Shown in pieces: positions 22,259 to 33,197 of a stretch of DNA of 64,000 bases. The position numbers and the translations under genes were made by a program. The notes under the pieces are model-generated. The model did no database searches. It was not told where the DNA came from and saw only the letters and a program-made list of their open reading frames with translations. Location: positions 1 to 64,000 of the forward strand of contig JAWMQQ010000001.1 of assembly GCA_033283385.1 (NCBI GenBank), given 5' to 3'. The stretch comes from Mangrovimicrobium sp033283385 (GTDB lineage Bacteria; Pseudomonadota; Gammaproteobacteria; Pseudomonadales; Halieaceae). Every line of letters starts with the position of its first letter. The first letter of the stretch is position 1.

Positions 22259-24574
22259 TCAGTCGAGGTTCCAGGTCACCTGAACGCCGTAGATCCGGCC
22301 CTTGGCCAGCGGCGCGAAGGTGCCGCCGGTGGGCACGCCGGAGATGGTGTCCGGCAATTGCGTATCGCCGCCGTGTTTGACGTCGTTGAGCAGGTTGTTG
22401 CCGTAGATACCGACGATCCAGCTGCCGCCGGGGGAGTGGTAATCGATGCCGGCGTCGACGATGTCCTGGTCCAGCAAGTAGCCCAGGTTGTCGTCGGTGT
22501 AGGCGGAATCGTCGCGGTAGGCGTAGCTCAGGCGCGAGGCGAGGTAGCCGTAGTCGCCCAGTTCCAGCTCGTGGTTGAGCCCGACGCTGTAGGTCCACTC
22601 CGCCGCGCGCGGCAGGTCGAGGTTCTTGTCCTTGCCGTCGATGACACCGTCGCGGTTGAGGTCGGCGCTGACCTTGCTGTAGCTGGCGTCGGTCCAGCCC
22701 AGCGAGGCCTTCAGCAGCAGCGAGTCCGTCAGCGAGAAGGTGCCGTCCACTTCCAGACCGTAGATATCCGCGTCGGCGGTGTTGCGGATCAGCTGGATCA
22801 CGCCGATCGGCCCGGCGAAGTTCAGCTCGCGCTGCATGTCCTGCACATCGTTGTAGAACACCGCGGCGTTCAGGCGGCCGCGGCCCCACTCGGACTTGTA
22901 ACCCAGCTCGTAGCTGTCCACGGTCTCCTCGTCGAAGGGACCGGGTACATCGGCGGGATCGAAGGAGGTGTTGCGCAGGTTGTAGCCGCCGGAGCGGAAG
23001 CCGCGGGTCCACAGGCCGTAGATGCGCGACTGGCCGGAGAGCTCCCAGGTCAGGCCCACCTTGGGCGACCAGCTGTTCCAGCTGTCGCTGTCCTTGAAGT
23101 CGGTGTCGCACTTGGCCTCGCCGGGGGCCGGGGAGACCAGGTTGCAGGTGGGCGCGCCGCCCTGGGCGATATTGTTGCTGAGCGAGGCGATGGCGGCCTC
23201 TTTTTTCTCGTAGGTGTAGCGCAGGCCCAGGTTCAGTACCAGGTCGTCGGTCAGGTCGTAGTCGACCGCGCCGAAGGCGGCATAGGTATCGACGCTGTAG
23301 TAGCCGCCGCCGTCGAATTGCGCCGCGGGTGCGACCCCGCCGGTGGCGATGCCCAGCAACTGGCGGCGCTCGGCGTAATCGACGTCCTGGGTGAAGTAGT
23401 ACAGGCCCGCGGTGACCTCGGCGCGATCTGCGAAGGTGCCGCTGTAGCGCAGTTCGTCGCTGTACTGTTCCTGTTCGGTCCAGCTGCGCGAGTGGAACAG
23501 CCACACCGGCTGTGAGTCGATATCGCCGAGGCTCTTCGCGTCGTAGGTGCGCCAGCCGAATATGTTGGTGATGGTGCCGTCGCCGAAGCCGACGCCCTGG
23601 TTGAACTCCACCGTGGCGAAGTCGGTTTCGGTGTTGTAGAAGCCGGGCTCGTCGATGGAGAACTTGTGGCTGTTGCGATCGAAGTTGGCGAAGGTGCCGG
23701 GCACGCCGGAACCGTTGATGTGGCTCTGCCCGGCGGGTCCGTCGGAGTCGTTCTCGCCGTGCTCGTAGCGCAGGATCAGCTCGGTACTGTCGGTGGGCTC
23801 CCACACCGCCACGCCGCGATACATGGTCTGCTCCACAGCGCCGAAGTCCTTGCCGTCGTACTCGTTCTCGAACCAGCCGTCGTCGTCGTTGTAGTAGGCG
23901 GTGAACTTGGCGGCCAGGGTATCGGTGAGCGGTCCGCCGATACTGCCCATCAGGTATTTGTTGAGGCCGCCCTGGTCGCCGCCGTCCACCGCGGCGCGCA
24001 CGCTGGCATCCAGCGAGTCGCCGGGCAGGCGCGTGGTCATCAGGATGGCGCCGCCGGTGACGTTGCGGCCGAACAGCGTGCCCTGCGGGCCGCGCAGGAC
24101 TTCGATGCGGTCGAGGTCGAACACATCGAAGACCATGCCGGCAGGTATGCCCATATAGATTCCGTCGACAAACACGCCGACGGTCGGGTCGATGGACACG
24201 ATGGAGCTGTTGATACCGAGGCCGCGGATGGAGAAGTTGGCGTAGCCGCGCGCGGTGGCGGCGTCGTCCAGCGCCACGTTGGGCAGCCCGACGGACAGCC
24301 CCTGCAGGTCGCGGACCTTCATCGCCTCCAGCTGGTTGCCGCTGTAGGCGGAGATGGAAAGCGGTACTGCCTGGGAGGTTTCCTCACGCTTGCGCGCGGT
24401 AACCACCACTTCTTCGAGCAGGGTGGTATTGCCGCTGCTGCGTGGCGCCTGCGCCTGTGCCATGGTTGCCTGGCCCAGTGCCAGGCCGGCCGCCAGGGCG
24501 AGCGCAGTATGCCGGCAGATAAGACGGGTTTCGCGATTATTTGCCGACAGGTTAAGGTTCTTGATTCGTTGCAT
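22259..24574 (-). CDS. TonB-dependent outer membrane receptor (771 aa)
   Basis: A signal peptide with core LALAAGLALGQATMAQA is followed by the plug domain (EEVVVTARKREETSQAVPLS, then LRGPQGTLFGRNVTGGAI) and a 22-strand barrel that ends with the usual aromatic-rich strand (VQVTWNLD). This subtype, with GLSVGLPNVALDDAA-like plug wording, is common in marine proteobacteria and sphingomonads, where it takes up lipophilic or aromatic compounds as well as siderophores. The gene heads a leftward unit with the acyl-CoA ligase and SDR. The operator-like motif at 24712-24737 lies 138 bp upstream of its start. Confidence 0.93.
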   Translation of the reverse strand: MQRIKNLNLSANNRETRLICRHTALALAAGLALGQATMAQAQAPRSSGNTTLLEEVVVTARKREETSQAVPLSISAYSGNQLEAMKVRDLQGLSVGLPNVALDDAATARGYANFSIRGLGINSSIVSIDPTVGVFVDGIYMGIPAGMVFDVFDLDRIEVLRGPQGTLFGRNVTGGAILMTTRLPGDSLDASVRAAVDGGDQGGLNKYLMGSIGGPLTDTLAAKFTAYYNDDDGWFENEYDGKDFGAVEQTMYRGVAVWEPTDSTELILRYEHGENDSDGPAGQSHINGSGVPGTFANFDRNSHKFSIDEPGFYNTETDFATVEFNQGVGFGDGTITNIFGWRTYDAKSLGDIDSQPVWLFHSRSWTEQEQYSDELRYSGTFADRAEVTAGLYYFTQDVDYAERRQLLGIATGGVAPAAQFDGGGYYSVDTYAAFGAVDYDLTDDLVLNLGLRYTYEKKEAAIASLSNNIAQGGAPTCNLVSPAPGEAKCDTDFKDSDSWNSWSPKVGLTWELSGQSRIYGLWTRGFRSGGYNLRNTSFDPADVPGPFDEETVDSYELGYKSEWGRGRLNAAVFYNDVQDMQRELNFAGPIGVIQLIRNTADADIYGLEVDGTFSLTDSLLLKASLGWTDASYSKVSADLNRDGVIDGKDKNLDLPRAAEWTYSVGLNHELELGDYGYLASRLSYAYRDDSAYTDDNLGYLLDQDIVDAGIDYHSPGGSWIVGIYGNNLLNDVKHGGDTQLPDTISGVPTGGTFAPLAKGRIYGVQVTWNLD

Positions 24575-24711
24575 TGCTGTTTCCCCATATTATTATTGAG
24601 CAGGGTTGACCGGGTCGTGCAGTGCCGCGCAGCCTGAAATCTGCCGTGGAATGCGGTGGATTGGCAACGACTGCATCGCAGCCTACGCCAAAGGCACAGG
24701 GCCTAAAATAA

Positions 24712-24737
24712 CAATTCCCGCCATAGTGACTTACCAA
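24712..24737 (+). promoter_or_regulatory. Operator-like motif, site A (AraC regulon)
   Basis: A 26-bp motif with half-sites ATTCCCGCC and ACTTACCAA. It differs at only 4 of 26 positions from site B (32992-33017) and matches site C (25840-25865, minus strand) at 18 of 26. It lies between the TonB receptor gene and the AraC gene and ends one base before the AraC start codon, so binding here should repress the regulator's own gene and control the receptor. Confidence 0.7.
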
Positions 24738-24738
24738 A

Positions 24739-25797
24739 ATGACAACCGACGAAATCACCATACCGACGAGTTACATCACCACTCTCCTCGAGGTAGTGGC
24801 GGCGCGCGGCTATGACGCCCAGAGGTTGTTGCAGGAAGCGGGTATCGCCCCTGAGGAACTGGAGGAGCAGCGCTACTTCTCCGCGCTGCGTTACGGCGAG
24901 CTCTACCGCCGCGCCATCGGCGCCCTGCGCGACGAGTGGTTCGGCATGCTCAGCGGCGGCAAGATACCGCGCGGTTCCTTCCGCCTGCTCTCGCTGCTGA
25001 TGGTGCATTCGCGGGACCTGCGCCAGGCGTTGCGGCGGGCCTGGGATTTCGGCCATGTCTGTCGCGGCTTCACCATCAGCGCCCTGCTGGAAGAGGAGGG
25101 CGATACCGCGCGGGTGCGCCTGGCGCCGCTGAGCGCGGACGACCAGGCGCAGTTCGAGCAGATGGTGCGCGAGACCCCGCCGGTGCTGATCCGCACCACG
25201 CTGGCGGCTTGGCAGCGGCACTGGAGCTGGCTGATCGGCAGCGAGCTGAAAACCGACCGCACATTCTTCACTTTTCCCCGCCCGGAAAAACACTGGGAGA
25301 TGGCGCAGTTCACCACCGGCGAGGTGCGCTTCGACGCGGACTTCAACGGTATCGAGTTTCCCGCCAGCTACCTGGATTTCCCGGTGATCCAGTCCGAGGA
25401 GTCGCTGGAGGACTTCCTGCGCATGGCGCCCTTCGGCCTGGTCATCAACGTGGAGGACGGCCAGTCCACGACGGCGCGGGTGAAAGCCCTGCTCAACCAG
25501 CAGTTGGGCGACTCCACACTGTGCTCGGAACAGATCGCGCAGCGGCTGAACATGTCGGTGACCACCCTGCGCCGGCATTTGCAGGTCGAGGGCAGTTCCT
25601 TCCAGCGCCTCAAGGACGAGTGCCGCATGGAGGCCGCGCTGCACTACCTTGCCTGCTCGGATATCAGCAACCGCGAGATCGCCGAGCGCCTGGGGTTCGA
25701 CGAGGTCAGCGTGTTCTTCCGCGCCTTCAAGAAGTGGACAGGGATCACCCCGGGCCAATACCGCGCCGGCGACCACGTGACCGAACTCTGCGAATAG
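24739..25797 (+). CDS. AraC-family transcriptional regulator (352 aa)
   Basis: The N-terminal 200 residues are an arabinose-binding-like effector domain of the OruR/ArgR subtype (SYITTLLEVVAARGYDAQRL, SALRYGELYRRAIGAL, PRGSFRLLSLLMVHS). The C-terminal domain carries two helix-turn-helix motifs (RLNMSVTTLRRHLQVEGSSF and SNREIAERLGFDEVSVFFRA, then FKKWTGITPGQYR). It is divergent from the TonB receptor unit and probably controls the surrounding lipid-type catabolic genes through the motif found at 24712, 25840 and 32992. The motif overlaps the place where its own ribosome binding site would be, which points to autoregulation. Confidence 0.92.
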   Translation: MTTDEITIPTSYITTLLEVVAARGYDAQRLLQEAGIAPEELEEQRYFSALRYGELYRRAIGALRDEWFGMLSGGKIPRGSFRLLSLLMVHSRDLRQALRRAWDFGHVCRGFTISALLEEEGDTARVRLAPLSADDQAQFEQMVRETPPVLIRTTLAAWQRHWSWLIGSELKTDRTFFTFPRPEKHWEMAQFTTGEVRFDADFNGIEFPASYLDFPVIQSEESLEDFLRMAPFGLVINVEDGQSTTARVKALLNQQLGDSTLCSEQIAQRLNMSVTTLRRHLQVEGSSFQRLKDECRMEAALHYLACSDISNREIAERLGFDEVSVFFRAFKKWTGITPGQYRAGDHVTELCE

Positions 25798-25839
25798 GTG
25801 TTCAAGGGGCAAGGCTCCCTGAACCGATGCGCGGTGGTT

Positions 25840-25865
25840 ATGGTCAGCCAGATAGGCGGGAATCG
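25840..25865 (-). promoter_or_regulatory. Operator-like motif, site C (AraC regulon)
   Basis: On the minus strand the bases read C-G-ATTCCCGCC, a variable spacer, then TGGCTGACCA, matching 18 of 26 positions of site A. It lies 65 bp before the alcohol dehydrogenase start. Like the other two sites it points away from the gene it would control. Confidence 0.6.
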
Positions 25866-25929
25866 CCATTGTCTGCTCCCGGCGCTGAACTAGAATCCGG
25901 CAGGATCATCATTGGGAGGGCGCGCTCCG

Positions 25930-27090
25930 GTGGAACCGTTCACCTTCAACACCAGCAAGTCCATTGTCTGCGAGGCGGGAGCAGCGCGCCGCGCCGGGGA
26001 GTTCTGCGCGCGCCTGGGTATTAGCAGGCCGCTGCTGGTCACCGACCCCGGTATTCTCGAACTGGGCCTGCTGGACCCGGTGCTGGCCGCGCTGCGCGAG
26101 GCCGGGCGGCCGGCGAGAGTGTTCTCCGGTGTAGTCGCCGACCCGCCGGTCGCGTGCGTGGAGGCCGCGCTGGCAGCGGCCCGCGAGTGCGACGCGGACG
26201 GGGTTATCGGGCTGGGCGGCGGCAGTTCGCTGGATACCGCCAAGCTGGTCGCGCTGCTGCTGGGCTCCGGCCAGCCGCTGGACGCGGTCTACGGCGTCGA
26301 GCAGGCTGCGGGGCCGCGGCTGCCGCTGGTACTGGTGCCGACCACCGCAGGCACCGGTTCGGAAGTCACCGCGGTCGCCATCGTCACCACCGGCGAGACC
26401 ACCAAGACCGGCGTGGTCTCGACCTGGCTTTACCCGGATATCGCGCTGCTGGACGCCGAACTCACCCTCGGCCTGCCGGCGGCGATCACCGCCATGACCG
26501 GCATCGACGCCATGGTGCATGCGGTAGAGTCCTACACCAGCGCGCTGCGCAAGAATCCCTACAGCGACATGCTGGCGCGCGAGGCCCTGCGCCTGCTGTC
26601 CGGCAATATCCTGCGCGCCACACAGGCGGGCGGTGACCTCGCCGCGCGCCAGGCCATGCTGCTGGGCGCCTGCCTCGCCGGCCAGGCCTTCGCCAACGCG
26701 CCTGTTGCAGCGGTGCACGCGCTGGCCTACCCGCTGGGCGGCCACTACCACATACCCCACGGCCTGAGTAACTCGCTGGTGCTGCCGCAGGTGCTGCGTT
26801 TCAATGCGCCCGCAGCAACCGCAAGCTACGCTGAACTGGCGCAATTGCTGTTGCCCGCCGCTGAACTGGCCGCGGGCGAGGCCGCGCGCGCGGAGCAGCT
26901 GGCGGACTACTTCGCGAATCTCGTCGATGCGCTGGAACTGCCGGCGAGCCTCGCCGCAGCGGGTGTGCCCGAGGCCGACCTGCCCGCGCTGGCCGCCGAC
27001 GCCATGCAACAGCAGCGACTGCTGGTGAACAACCCGCGCCCGGTGAGCGAGGCGGACGCGCTGGCGATTTACCGGGCGGCCTATCGCTGA
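25930..27090 (+). CDS. Iron-containing alcohol dehydrogenase (386 aa)
   Basis: A group III alcohol dehydrogenase. The NAD-binding region has GVIGLGGGSSLDTAKLVA and VPTTAGTGSEVT; iron ligands are supplied by the histidines in GIDAMVHAVES and in VHALAYPLGGHYHIPHG plus an upstream aspartate. The GTG at 25930 is chosen because GGGAGGG at 25915-25921 gives a fitting ribosome binding site; the six codons before it are not conserved-looking. It is followed 44 bp later by a thioesterase and then HMG-CoA reductase, so the three form one unit behind operator site C. Confidence 0.9.
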   Translation: MEPFTFNTSKSIVCEAGAARRAGEFCARLGISRPLLVTDPGILELGLLDPVLAALREAGRPARVFSGVVADPPVACVEAALAAARECDADGVIGLGGGSSLDTAKLVALLLGSGQPLDAVYGVEQAAGPRLPLVLVPTTAGTGSEVTAVAIVTTGETTKTGVVSTWLYPDIALLDAELTLGLPAAITAMTGIDAMVHAVESYTSALRKNPYSDMLAREALRLLSGNILRATQAGGDLAARQAMLLGACLAGQAFANAPVAAVHALAYPLGGHYHIPHGLSNSLVLPQVLRFNAPAATASYAELAQLLLPAAELAAGEAARAEQLADYFANLVDALELPASLAAAGVPEADLPALAADAMQQQRLLVNNPRPVSEADALAIYRAAYR

Positions 27091-27134
27091 GGTCCGCCGC
27101 GCCGCAAACCACTATAAATGCAGAGTGAAACGAC

Positions 27135-27596
27135 ATGACAGCAATCGACAAGGCAGCCGTTCTGCCGGACCCGACGCAGCGCGACAACTACCGCTGGTAC
27201 CTCGCCATGGGCACCCGCTGGCTGGACAACGATATCTATGGCCACGTCAACAATGTCACCTACTACTCGTACTTCGACACCGTGGCCAATAGCTACCTGA
27301 TCCGCGAGGGCGGGCTGGATATCCACGATGGCGACCGCATCGGCTACGTGGTGCACTCCGAGTGCCACTACAGCAGTTCGCTGGCCTTCCCGCAGCACAT
27401 CGAGGGCGCGCTGCGGGTCAACCGCATCGGCAACTCCTCGGTGCAGTACGGCATCGCGATCTTCCGCGCGGGCAGCCAGGTCGCCAGCGCCCACGGCACC
27501 TTTACCCATGTCTTCGTCGACCGGCAGACAGAGCGGCCCACCGCCATCGAGGGGCAGTTGCGCCAGGCGCTGGAGCACCTGCTGGTCGGCGCCTGA
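27135..27596 (+). CDS. Acyl-CoA thioesterase, 4HBT hotdog fold (153 aa)
   Basis: The YbgC/4-hydroxybenzoyl-CoA thioesterase type: TRWLDNDIYGHVNNVTYYSY contains the catalytic aspartate (D-x-x-G-H-V-N-N) and YFDTVANSYL follows. A conserved HSECHYSSSLAFP strand ends the active-site half. It would release a free acid from a CoA ester. It sits between the alcohol dehydrogenase and HMG-CoA reductase genes in the same orientation and probably drains an intermediate of this pathway. Confidence 0.9.
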   Translation: MTAIDKAAVLPDPTQRDNYRWYLAMGTRWLDNDIYGHVNNVTYYSYFDTVANSYLIREGGLDIHDGDRIGYVVHSECHYSSSLAFPQHIEGALRVNRIGNSSVQYGIAIFRAGSQVASAHGTFTHVFVDRQTERPTAIEGQLRQALEHLLVGA

Positions 27597-27643
27597 GTCG
27601 CCGCGGCAAATATACGAAAGCTGGATAACAGGGGCACGACACA

Positions 27644-28819
27644 GTGACGCAAGGAAAGATCCCGCGCATTGCGGACAACGACTACACCCGCGAGGCAGCC
27701 GCGCAGCGGCGCGGTTTTATCGAGGAGCAAACCGGCGCCAGCCTGGCGCACACCGGGCAGTTCTCCTTCGACCCGGCCATCCTGCCGGGCAATATCGAGA
27801 ACTTCAGCGGCGTGGTGCAGATGCCGCTGGGCTTCGCCGGCCCGCTGCTGGTCAACGGCGAGCACGCGCAGGGCGAGTTCTATGTGCCCATGGCCACCAC
27901 CGAGGGCACCCTGGTGGCCAGCTACAGCCGCGGCATGAGCATCACCCGCGCCGCCGGCGGCATCACCACCACGGTGGTGGACGACGCCATGCAGCGCTCG
28001 CCGGTGTTTGGCTTCGCCGACGCGCGGCAGGCGCGGGAGTTCGGCGAGTGGGTGAGCGCCAATCTCGAGGGCATCCGCGCCGCGGCGCAGACCACCACCC
28101 GCAGCGGCCGGTTGCGCAATATCGAGCAGTACGCCGCCAGCCGCATGCGCTATTTGCGCTTCAACTACACCACCGGCGACGCGGCGGGGCAGAACATGGC
28201 GGGCAAGGCGACCTACGCCGCCTGCCAGTGGATCATCGCCAACTACCCCGGCGAGATCCTGCGCCACTTCCTCTCAGGCAACATGGATACGGACAAGAAG
28301 CACTCGCAGCTCAACACCCTGCACAGCCGCGGCAAGCGGGTGATCGCCGAGGTCACCCTGCCGCGCGCGCTGGTGGAGGAGCGCCTGCGCGCGACGCCGG
28401 AGCAGATGTTCGCTGCGCGGCAGACTTCGCAGCTCGGCGGCCTGATGGCCGGCGCGGTGCACAACGGGGTGCATCCGGCCAACGGCGTGGCCTCGGTGTT
28501 CATCGCCACCGGGCAGGACGAGGCCAACGTCGCCGAATCCCACGCCAGCCTGAACTACGTGGAGGTGACGCCGGCGGGGGATTACTACTACTCGGTGACC
28601 ATGCCCTCGCTGATCGTCGCGACCTATGGCGGCGGTACGGGGCTGGCGACGCAGAGGGAGTGCCTGGAGGTGCTCGATTGTTACGGCGAGGGCAAGGCGC
28701 GCAAGCTGGCGGAGATCATCGCCGCCACGGTGTTGTGCGGCGAGATCTCGCTGGGTGCGGCGGTGGTCTCGGAGGAGTGGGTGAGCAGCCACGACCGGCT
28801 CGGCCGCAATCGCCCCTGA
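27644..28819 (+). CDS. Hydroxymethylglutaryl-CoA reductase, class I-type catalytic residues (391 aa)
   Basis: Interconverts HMG-CoA and mevalonate with NAD(P)H. All four catalytic positions are visible in class I form: glutamate in TTEGTLVAS, lysine in DTDKKHSQLN, aspartate in TGQDEANVAES and histidine in VSSHDRLGRNR; the HMG-CoA binding ENFSGVVQMPLGFAGPL is also present. The start is a GTG at 27644. The gene ends a unit with alcohol dehydrogenase and thioesterase rather than lying with mevalonate kinase genes, so a catabolic role is possible. A mevalonate pathway for isoprenoids cannot be excluded from this window. Confidence 0.88.
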   Translation: MTQGKIPRIADNDYTREAAAQRRGFIEEQTGASLAHTGQFSFDPAILPGNIENFSGVVQMPLGFAGPLLVNGEHAQGEFYVPMATTEGTLVASYSRGMSITRAAGGITTTVVDDAMQRSPVFGFADARQAREFGEWVSANLEGIRAAAQTTTRSGRLRNIEQYAASRMRYLRFNYTTGDAAGQNMAGKATYAACQWIIANYPGEILRHFLSGNMDTDKKHSQLNTLHSRGKRVIAEVTLPRALVEERLRATPEQMFAARQTSQLGGLMAGAVHNGVHPANGVASVFIATGQDEANVAESHASLNYVEVTPAGDYYYSVTMPSLIVATYGGGTGLATQRECLEVLDCYGEGKARKLAEIIAATVLCGEISLGAAVVSEEWVSSHDRLGRNRP

Positions 28820-28844
28820 GGTCCGTCGCGATGACGCCTGACCT

Positions 28845-28996
28845 GTAGGAGCCTGCTACGCACGGTCCGGCGTCCCGGGCGATCGGCCCTTGTAGGAGCG
28901 CGCTCTGCGCGCGATCGCCTGCGTAGCAGGCTCCTACAACACCGCTGCCGTGGGGGCGCGTTATACGCGAGATCGCCCGTGTAACGGGCTCCTACG
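28845..28996. repeat. REP-like inverted repeat cluster 1
   Basis: Two inverted pairs of the unit GTAGGAGCCTGCTACGCAGG and variants (GTAGGAGCGCGCTCTGCGCG, CGGGCTCCTAC), joined by GCGATCGCC. It lies between the convergent ends of the HMG-CoA reductase and acyl-CoA dehydrogenase genes, where such hairpins can act as transcription stops or mRNA stabilisers. Confidence 0.9.
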
Positions 28997-30770
28997 GGAA
29001 TGCTGCGGCCATCAGGGTGGCGGGGCCGGAGCGGATGTTGCGGGCGAAGCTCTCGTTGCGGGTCATCAGCCGCGCAAAGAAGAATTGCGCCGTGGCGAGT
29101 TTGGACTGGTAGAAATCCCCATCGTCCTCGCCGGCCTCGAAGGCATCCGCCGCCACCGCGGCACTGCGCGCCCAGAAATACCCCAGCGTGACGTAACCCG
29201 CCAGCATCAGGTAATCGTAGGCCGCGGCGCCGATGGTGTCGGGGTCGGCCATTGCCGTCGCCCGCAACTCGTCCGTCAGCGCGACCCACAGGTCCAGGTT
29301 CGCGCGCAGCTGCGCCACCAGCGGCGCCACTGCCTCGGCGGGCGGCGTGTCGCAGAAGGCGGCCACCCGCTCGACGAAGGGCGCCATGATACCCGGGTCC
29401 GGCACGATCTTGCGGCCCAGCAGGTCCAGCGCCTGGATGCCGTTGGTACCCTCGTAGATCGCGGTGATGCGGGTGTCGCGGTACTCCTGCTCCATGCCCC
29501 ACTCGCTGATATAGCCGTGCCCGCCCAGCACCTGGATGCCGTTGCTGGTGGCTTCCAGCGACATCTCGGTGAGGAAGCCCTTGGCGATCGGCGTCAGCAG
29601 GGCCAGCTCGGTTTCCGCCCGGCGCCGCTCGCCGGCATCCGCGCTGGCGTGGGCGATATCCACCAGCTTCGCGCAGTGGTAGTTGAGCAGCCGGCCGCCC
29701 TCGGCGAAGGCCTTCTGGGTGAGCAGCATGCGGCGCACGTCCGGGTGGGCGATGATCGGGTCCGCGGGCTGGTCCGGCAGCACGCGCTTCGGCGCGCGCA
29801 TCTGCAGGCGTTCGCGGGCGTAGCGCAGGGCGCCCTGGAAGGAGGACTCCATGTGGCTCTGGCCCTGCTGGGCGACACCCAGTCGCGATTCGTTGATGAA
29901 GGTGAACATCGCGCTCATGCCCTTGTGCGGCGCGCTGATCAGGTAGCCGCGGGCGTCGTCGAAGTTGAGCACGGCGGTGGCGTTGCCGTGGATGCCCATC
30001 TTGTGCTCGATGGAGCCGCAGCTCACGCCGTTGGGTCCGCCGAGGCTGCCGTCTTCCTCCACCCAGACCTTGGGCACCACGAACAGCGAGATGCCTTTCA
30101 CGCCGTCCGGCGCGTCCGGCAGGCGCGCCAGCACGATGTGCACGATATTGTCGGTGAGGTCGTGATCGCCGGCGGAGATGAATATCTTGCTGCCGCTGAT
30201 GCTGTAGCTGCCGTCGTCGTTGGGGGTGGCGCGGGTGCGCAGCAGGCCGAGGTCGGAGCCGCAGTGGGCCTCGGTGAGGCACATGGTGCCGGACCAGTGG
30301 CCGGCGACCATCGGCGGCAGGTAGCGTTCCTGCAGCTCCCGCGGCGCGTGCACCGAGAGGGTCTTGATCGCGCCAAGGGTGAGCGACGGATACATGCTCC
30401 AGGCGTGGTTGGCGCTGGCCATGATCTCGTAGATGACTGCGCCCAGCGAGGCGGGCAGGCCCTGGCCGCCCCACTCGGGTGGGAAGGCGAGGCCGGCCCA
30501 GCCGCCGTCGACGTACTGCGCGTAAGCGGCCTTGAAGGACGCCGGCGCGAACACCTTGCCGTCCTCCCAGCGGCAGCCCTCGCGGTCGCCGTCGGCCTTG
30601 ATCGGGCTCAGCACCTGCTCGGCGAATTTCGCCGCCTCCTCCAGCACCGCCTGCACGGTGTCGGGGGTGGCTTCCCCCGCGCCGGGCAGGGCGCTGTAGT
30701 GCTGCTGGAAATCGAGGACTTCATAGAGCGCGAACTGCATGTCGCGCAGTGGGGCTTTGTATTCAGGCAT
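28992..30770 (-). CDS. Acyl-CoA dehydrogenase, large type (592 aa)
   Basis: A flavoprotein of the 590-600 residue acyl-CoA dehydrogenase type (related to DmdC/FadE5). After a family-specific N-terminus (YKAPLRDMQFALYEV) come GWAGLAFPPEWGGQGLP, the FAD/substrate region CLTEAHCGSDLGLLRT, and YEGTNGIQALDLLGRK, which bears the catalytic glutamate. A C-terminal helical extension of about 130 residues follows. It introduces the 2,3 double bond of an acyl-CoA. The stop is within the last unit of the REP cluster. It lies 24 bp downstream of the FadB-like gene. Confidence 0.92.
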   Translation of the reverse strand: MPEYKAPLRDMQFALYEVLDFQQHYSALPGAGEATPDTVQAVLEEAAKFAEQVLSPIKADGDREGCRWEDGKVFAPASFKAAYAQYVDGGWAGLAFPPEWGGQGLPASLGAVIYEIMASANHAWSMYPSLTLGAIKTLSVHAPRELQERYLPPMVAGHWSGTMCLTEAHCGSDLGLLRTRATPNDDGSYSISGSKIFISAGDHDLTDNIVHIVLARLPDAPDGVKGISLFVVPKVWVEEDGSLGGPNGVSCGSIEHKMGIHGNATAVLNFDDARGYLISAPHKGMSAMFTFINESRLGVAQQGQSHMESSFQGALRYARERLQMRAPKRVLPDQPADPIIAHPDVRRMLLTQKAFAEGGRLLNYHCAKLVDIAHASADAGERRRAETELALLTPIAKGFLTEMSLEATSNGIQVLGGHGYISEWGMEQEYRDTRITAIYEGTNGIQALDLLGRKIVPDPGIMAPFVERVAAFCDTPPAEAVAPLVAQLRANLDLWVALTDELRATAMADPDTIGAAAYDYLMLAGYVTLGYFWARSAAVAADAFEAGEDDGDFYQSKLATAQFFFARLMTRNESFARNIRSGPATLMAAAFP

Positions 30771-30794
30771 GTAAACTCCGGGGGTAAAACCTTG

Positions 30795-32915
<2,121 letters not shown>

Positions 32916-32991
32916 GGTTCGCCCCTGTTCTGTTATGGAAATTCGGAAGTCGCGGAGTGAATCCTAGCCGATCTGTGGGAATGGACAATTG

Positions 32992-33017
32992 CCATTCCCG
33001 CCAGAGTGATTAACCAA
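32992..33017 (+). promoter_or_regulatory. Operator-like motif, site B (AraC regulon)
   Basis: The bases CCATTCCCGCC, AGAGTGATT and AACCAA match site A in 22 of 26 positions. It lies 77 bp upstream of the FadB-like gene and points away from it, the same arrangement as site C before the alcohol dehydrogenase. Confidence 0.7.
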
Positions 33018-33055
33018 TTGTGCCAGCGGGACGATGACGGGGGCGCGCCGCTGTG

Positions 33056-33197
33056 GTAGGAGCCTGCGCAGCAGGCGATTGCGTTGTAGGAGCGCGCTCT
33101 GCGCGCGATCGCCTGCGTAGCAGGCTCCTACAGGATCACGATCGCCTGCGTAGCAGGCTCCTACGGGATCGCGATCGCCTGCGTAGCAGGCTCCTAC
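33056..33197. repeat. REP-like inverted repeat cluster 2
   Basis: Five units of the GTAGGAGC/GCTCCTAC type: two forward (33056, 33086) and three reverse, each with GATCGCCTGCGTAGCAGGC. The last unit includes the stop codon of the kinase gene (33194-33196). Confidence 0.9.

Noticed and set aside
20879..23515. A very long open frame (878 codons) on the plus strand opposite the acyl-CoA ligase and TonB receptor genes
   Set aside because: It is antisense to two well-recognised genes, has the repetitive V/G/A/Q/R composition of GC-rich shadow frames and shows no domain.
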